This document shows, one piece after another, positions 4,875 to 7,768 of a DNA stretch of 7,768 nucleotides. Position numbers and translations under genes: made by a program. Under the pieces are notes generated by a model. The model worked only from the letters and a program-made list of their open reading frames with translations. It did no database searches and had not been told where the DNA came from. The stretch spans positions 1-7,768 of the forward strand of contig CAZCBJ010000191.1 of the NCBI GenBank assembly GCA_964496705.1, in the 5' to 3' direction. This DNA is from CAZCBJ01 sp964496705. GTDB lineage: Bacteria > Chloroflexota > Anaerolineae > Anaerolineales > Anaerolineaceae. Positions within the stretch are counted from its first letter, which is position 1; each line of letters begins with the position of its first letter.

Positions 4875-7361
4875 TTAAGGTTTCACATACACTTTGTATA
4901 GATATTCATGGGATCCGGCCGGATAGGATGAACTACCGTCCACAATCGGCTGGTCAAAGGTCACCTGCACCTGCAGGGTGTGCTCACCGACGGGCCAATC
5001 CTGCAGCACCGTGAAGCGATAACTGCAAAACCCGTTACCCGTCTGGCCTTCGTAAGTCGCCAATCGCTCCACGGCCACTTCCTGACCGTTGAGGATATAT
5101 TTGAATTGCATGTGCGATAAATTCTCAACCAGTACACTCTGGCTGCTCGCACACCAACCGTTCAACCATGCCAGCGGTTCAGATTTTTCCAGCGCGATGG
5201 TGTAAGAGTAGACGACATCCGGCTGGGACAGCGTCTGATAGCGCTCGCGCGCCAGGCCTTCGAGCAACGGTGTGCCGCTGGTGGCCAGGTTGAGCGCTTC
5301 CTCGGGCGATACCATCTTCGGCGGTCCCGAAGGCGCAATTCCTGCTCCGGCGGGGGTGAGGACGATATTCTCCGCGGTGGTCAAAACCGGGTCAGTCTGC
5401 GCCAGCAGGGTTTCGACTGTGATGGGCACGCGCACGGTGGGCTGAACACCAACACCTTCCAGGAACAGACTTCCGTCCGGCTGGGTGAAACGCCCTGTGG
5501 GTATCTGCAGGAAAATACCCTCGGGCAGCATGAACTGTCCGCGCGCCACCTCAGCCTCCACACCGCCAGTGTGATACTGCCCGACCACGATCATCCCCGG
5601 CACCTTGCTGAAGCCAAAGGCTTCGATCTCGCATGCGCTCATGCAGGCCTGCCCCACCAGCAGCGCCATTTTATTGAAGCGGTACTGGTTTTGGTTGGGC
5701 AGCACCTTATCCCGCTTGCCCTCTGGTTCAAATTTGCCCGTTTTCTCGCTGAAATACTCGAGCTGCCCCAGTTCAATCTCCTGGTCGGTCAAGAATCCCG
5801 CCAACCCCAGCGGCGATCCGCCGGGATTCTCGCGCATGTCAATGATCAACCCGGCGACATTGTTGGCTTTGAAGGCAATCAACGCCCGTTCGAACAGTCG
5901 CACGATCAGATTAAGGTCGTCATTGTTTGAAGAAAGCTTGATATACCCGGCGCCTGAATCCAGGATGCGGAACTGCACCGGCAGCAGATTTTGCTCCATG
6001 CCGAAGTAAATGGAGGTGCGGTTAAATGAGTCATATTCCTGTATGGAAGGCAGTGTGACGGATTTCACTTCACCGGAGGAATTGCGGAAAGCCACTTGCG
6101 CTTCGCGCCCCACCGGCACCCGCAGCAGGTAGCGTAGCTGCTGGTAGCGCGTGGCAAAATCGGTGGAGAAGGGTCCCGCCAATGGGCGCACCGCCGCGAC
6201 TGCCTCGGCAATGGGTTGATTGTTCCAGGATTTGATCTCGTCCCCCACCTGGATGCCCGCCTGGGTGGCCGGTCCATTCGGAAGCACATAGACCGCAATC
6301 ACCCTGCCGTCGTCCAACTCGCGCAGCGCCAGACCAAAACCGCCGCTGATTTGCTGCGCATTGATCTGCCCGCCCAGTTGCCCCCCCAACTGCACGTGCC
6401 CATCCTTGAATGCCAGCACAAACTCCTGAAGCGCCAGGAAGAAAGCAGGCGCATCCTTTTTGACCTCCGCATCCCGCACCAACGGCGCAAGGTCAGCGTA
6501 CAACCGATCCCAATCCGGCTGTTTGCCCGGGATGCCGTTGAAGGCATAATTCTGACGGGCAAAATCCACCAGCTTCTGGAAAGCCTGGGTATACGTATCC
6601 CTTGAAAAATCCTTCATCACCACGTCGCTTGGCTCATACAGCGCCAGAACCGGCTCGGCATCCTGGCTGAACGCAAAGGGTTTATGATCCAAATCCACGA
6701 CCGAATACCCGGACGGAACGGGTCCGATGGGATCATCCGCGGTGAAAAGCAGGCCGTCGCTGCCGAAGCCGATGGGGAATTGCTGCCCGCCGTCCGGCGC
6801 CCAGATGACCAGCTTGCCGCCGATGACCTCGTCCTGGTTTTCAGCGTCTGTCTTGACGGATGCCAGGTAGCTCGGCCAGCCGCGCGAACGGTCGTCGCCT
6901 TCTGAGTAGGGTCCGCCGTACAGGTTGGGCCAATACGATACGGCGAACACCTGCAGCCCCCGGTCACTGGCATTGTTGTTGTCCACGTCATTGAGCATGC
7001 CGCGAGGTTGGATGGGCAGCTGGATGGTGTACGTCCCGCGGTTGTTCTCCTGGTCAATGACCGCATGCCCCAGCACCTGCCCGGCCACCGGGATTTCCCA
7101 TTCCTCGTCGCGCACCACGAAGGCGTGCATATCCACCAGCGCGACCACATGCTCAACGAAGTAGGTCTCCACCACGAAATCGTTGGAATAGGTGAAGCTG
7201 CCGGTGAGCTGCAGCGGACCAGCCTGGGGTTGCGCAGTCGCCGGAGCCGGCGCTGACTGGCTGGCGGTCGGAAGCGGGGTGGGAACGGCGGTGGGCGTTG
7301 CACCCGGCACACAGGATGTCAGAAGCAATACCAGGATCAAGCACAGGGTGATTTTCTTCAT
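4875..7361 (-). CDS. S41-family peptidase lipoprotein with PDZ domain (tricorn/CtpA-like)
   Basis: This 828-residue exported protein belongs to the S41 serine peptidases, which cut proteins outside the membrane. Signal peptide and lipobox LLTSC put the lipid on Cys17, followed by a Pro/Thr/Ala-rich linker (20-48). Residues 50-245 form an N-terminal beta-rich domain with a DVDNNNASD loop (125-133) that could bind calcium. A helical cap follows, with DGH at 320-322, then a PDZ domain (about 340-430), then the S41 core with IIDMRENPGG (506-515) and the nucleophile motif ACMSACEIEA (Ser575). Position 600, where C-terminal-processing proteases have lysine, is Gly. His322 and Glu635 (LEGVGVQP) are candidates for a tricorn-like triad with Ser575. 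Residues 700-828 are an extra beta domain with Cys737 and Cys779. A GAGG site precedes ATG 7361. The whole-protein pattern resembles S41 proteins I recall from Chloroflexota; activity is inferred. Confidence 0.93.
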   Translation of the reverse strand: MKKITLCLILVLLLTSCVPGATPTAVPTPLPTASQSAPAPATAQPQAGPLQLTGSFTYSNDFVVETYFVEHVVALVDMHAFVVRDEEWEIPVAGQVLGHAVIDQENNRGTYTIQLPIQPRGMLNDVDNNNASDRGLQVFAVSYWPNLYGGPYSEGDDRSRGWPSYLASVKTDAENQDEVIGGKLVIWAPDGGQQFPIGFGSDGLLFTADDPIGPVPSGYSVVDLDHKPFAFSQDAEPVLALYEPSDVVMKDFSRDTYTQAFQKLVDFARQNYAFNGIPGKQPDWDRLYADLAPLVRDAEVKKDAPAFFLALQEFVLAFKDGHVQLGGQLGGQINAQQISGGFGLALRELDDGRVIAVYVLPNGPATQAGIQVGDEIKSWNNQPIAEAVAAVRPLAGPFSTDFATRYQQLRYLLRVPVGREAQVAFRNSSGEVKSVTLPSIQEYDSFNRTSIYFGMEQNLLPVQFRILDSGAGYIKLSSNNDDLNLIVRLFERALIAFKANNVAGLIIDMRENPGGSPLGLAGFLTDQEIELGQLEYFSEKTGKFEPEGKRDKVLPNQNQYRFNKMALLVGQACMSACEIEAFGFSKVPGMIVVGQYHTGGVEAEVARGQFMLPEGIFLQIPTGRFTQPDGSLFLEGVGVQPTVRVPITVETLLAQTDPVLTTAENIVLTPAGAGIAPSGPPKMVSPEEALNLATSGTPLLEGLARERYQTLSQPDVVYSYTIALEKSEPLAWLNGWCASSQSVLVENLSHMQFKYILNGQEVAVERLATYEGQTGNGFCSYRFTVLQDWPVGEHTLQVQVTFDQPIVDGSSSYPAGSHEYLYKVYVKP

Positions 7362-7386
7362 GATAACCTCAACAGTGGATGGATGT

Positions 7387-7392
7387 ATTATA
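7387..7392 (-). promoter_or_regulatory. Candidate -10 box of the S41 operon
   Basis: Reads TATAAT on the minus strand, 25 bases before ATG 7361. No -35 hexamer is found at 16-18 bases; the region there is instead part of an inverted repeat. A TTGACT lies only 10 bases upstream, too close to serve. The promoter may need an activator, or the operon may be read through from the upstream metal-binding gene. Confidence 0.35.
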
Positions 7393-7405
7393 GTCTTAAA
7401 CGAGT

Positions 7406-7430
7406 CAAGCCTTTGTAGTCCAAAGGCTTG
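7406..7430. repeat. Perfect 10-bp inverted repeat between metal-binding and S41 genes
   Basis: CAAGCCTTTG (7406-7415) and CAAAGGCTTG (7421-7430) are perfect complements around a 5-base loop TAGTC. It starts 22 bases after the stop of the minus-strand metal-binding gene, so it could end that transcript, but only three T's come a few bases after the stem (ACTCGTTT). It also covers the place where the S41 promoter's -35 should be, so it could be an operator. Both roles are possible. Confidence 0.5.
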
Positions 7431-7452
7431 TGATTGTCGAAGCGCGTCCGGA

Positions 7453-7668
7453 TTAATCCGCAGCGGTCGCAGCGGTGTAACCCTCGCGGGCTACCGCGGC
7501 GACGATTTCAGCCTCCGTCAGGCGGGTTTCATCATACTCGACCACCAGTTGCTGTTTGTGATAACTGGCAGCAACGGAGGTCACCCCAGGCAATTTATCC
7601 TCCAGGGCTTCCAGCTTCATCGCACACATCGCGCAGTGCATGTCGTTGACCTTGAACGTAATTTTCAT
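7453..7668 (-). CDS. CopZ-like heavy-metal-associated (HMA) domain protein
   Basis: This 71-residue cytoplasmic protein is a single HMA domain, the ferredoxin-like fold that binds copper or another soft metal and passes it to P-type ATPases or regulators. The metal site is MHCAMC (residues 10-15, Cys12 and Cys15), matching the family's MxCxxC, with more methionines at 14 and 17. The following helix (KLEALEDKLPGV), the strand QLVVEYDE and the second helix ending AREGYTA match the rest of the domain. Its full length is usual for free-standing CopZ chaperones. ATG 7668 is chosen because GAAGGGA (minus strand, 7675-7681) sits six bases before it; ATG 7674 would be too close to this site and TTG/ATG codons at 7683 lie upstream of it. 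No copper ATPase or regulator is in the window, so the metal and partner are inferred. Confidence 0.92.
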   Translation of the reverse strand: MKITFKVNDMHCAMCAMKLEALEDKLPGVTSVAASYHKQQLVVEYDETRLTEAEIVAAVAREGYTAATAAD

Positions 7669-7674
7669 GATCAT

Positions 7675-7681
7675 TCCCTTC
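7675..7681 (-). promoter_or_regulatory. ribosome binding site deciding the HMA protein start
   Basis: Reads GAAGGGA on the minus strand, six bases before ATG 7668. This favours the start MKITFKV over the upstream ATG at 7674. Confidence 0.65.
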
Positions 7682-7696
7682 AATCAGACTCAACCA

Positions 7697-7768
7697 GTAA
7701 ATAATATATTTAATTTTATTATATAAATAATTTTATTATTTATATTATTATATTTATAAGTTATATTA
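7697..7768. other. Extreme A/T block at the right end, upstream of the HMA gene
   Basis: 71 of the 72 bases are A or T (the only G is at 7760), a sharp break from the GC-rich genes to the left. No coding frame is seen. Read on the minus strand it contains TATAAT at 7718-7723 and 7747-7752, which could serve as -10 boxes for the HMA gene, but with such composition chance matches are expected. It may be an AT-rich promoter/UP region, the edge of an AT-rich element continuing outside the window, or low-complexity sequence at a contig end. Confidence 0.6.

Noticed and set aside
6375..6392. C7 run flanked by CAGTTG and CAACTG in the S41 gene, a possible frameshift site
   Set aside because: The S41 reading frame continues intact on both sides, with the DGH cap motif before it and the PDZ domain after it, and the run encodes an in-frame Gly-Gly segment.
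6617..7312. A 231-codon open frame on the minus strand overlapping the S41 gene in another frame
   Set aside because: The product is Arg/Trp/Ser-rich out-of-frame translation of the S41 N-terminal domain, with no recognisable motif.
7387..7408. TTGACT (minus strand, 7403-7408) as -35 for the TATAAT at 7387-7392
   Set aside because: The spacer is only 10 bases, too short for sigma-70-type promoters.

Overview
The window looks like a stretch of bacterial chromosome from a Chloroflexota, probably Anaerolineae-like, organism. This is an inference from protein style: lipoproteins with short Pro/Thr-rich linkers after the lipobox, an S41 peptidase of a type I associate with that group, many one-domain membrane-anchored hypotheticals, and GC-rich codon use. 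No rRNA, tRNA, CRISPR array, transposase or phage gene is visible. The last ~70 bases are abruptly almost pure A/T.

Layout from left to right. (1) The 3' end of a DEAD-box RNA helicase on the + strand, followed by a strong 12-bp hairpin and a spacer that may hold a dispersed repeat. (2) A small two-helix membrane protein gene (503-938, +) broken by what looks like a single extra G in a GGG run. (3) A minus-strand pair: polyphosphate kinase 2 (ppk2) and a small lipoprotein, joined by a 4-base ATGA stop/start overlap. (4) A divergent intergenic region of about 180 bases between ppk2 and the next operon. It holds a good minus-strand promoter, two perfect 8-bp direct repeats at 11-bp spacing next to its -35, and a 12-bp palindrome in the ppk2 leader. 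(5) A plus-strand pair: a HEAT-repeat protein with a C-terminal membrane anchor, and a two-helix membrane protein with a PH-like tail. (6) A minus-strand pair ending one base away from it, convergently: a large S41-family peptidase lipoprotein (828 aa) and an LppM-like lipoprotein with a C-terminal membrane helix. (7) A small CopZ-like heavy-metal-binding protein on the minus strand, upstream of the S41 gene and separated from it by a perfect 10-bp inverted repeat, with the A/T block as its upstream region.

Functionally, the window is a set of small independent units rather than one pathway. The common theme is the cell envelope: six of the nine genes encode lipoproteins or membrane-anchored proteins. 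ppk2 (polyphosphate/nucleotide phosphate transfer) is the clearest enzyme. The S41 protein keeps the nucleophilic serine but lacks the lysine of C-terminal-processing proteases, so it probably uses tricorn-like chemistry or something else.

I do not see a clearly new multi-gene system. The points most worth following up are the phased repeats at the ppk2 promoter, the ppk2-lipoprotein translational coupling, the altered S41 active site, the conserved-looking but frameshifted membrane gene, and the HEAT/PH-like membrane pair.
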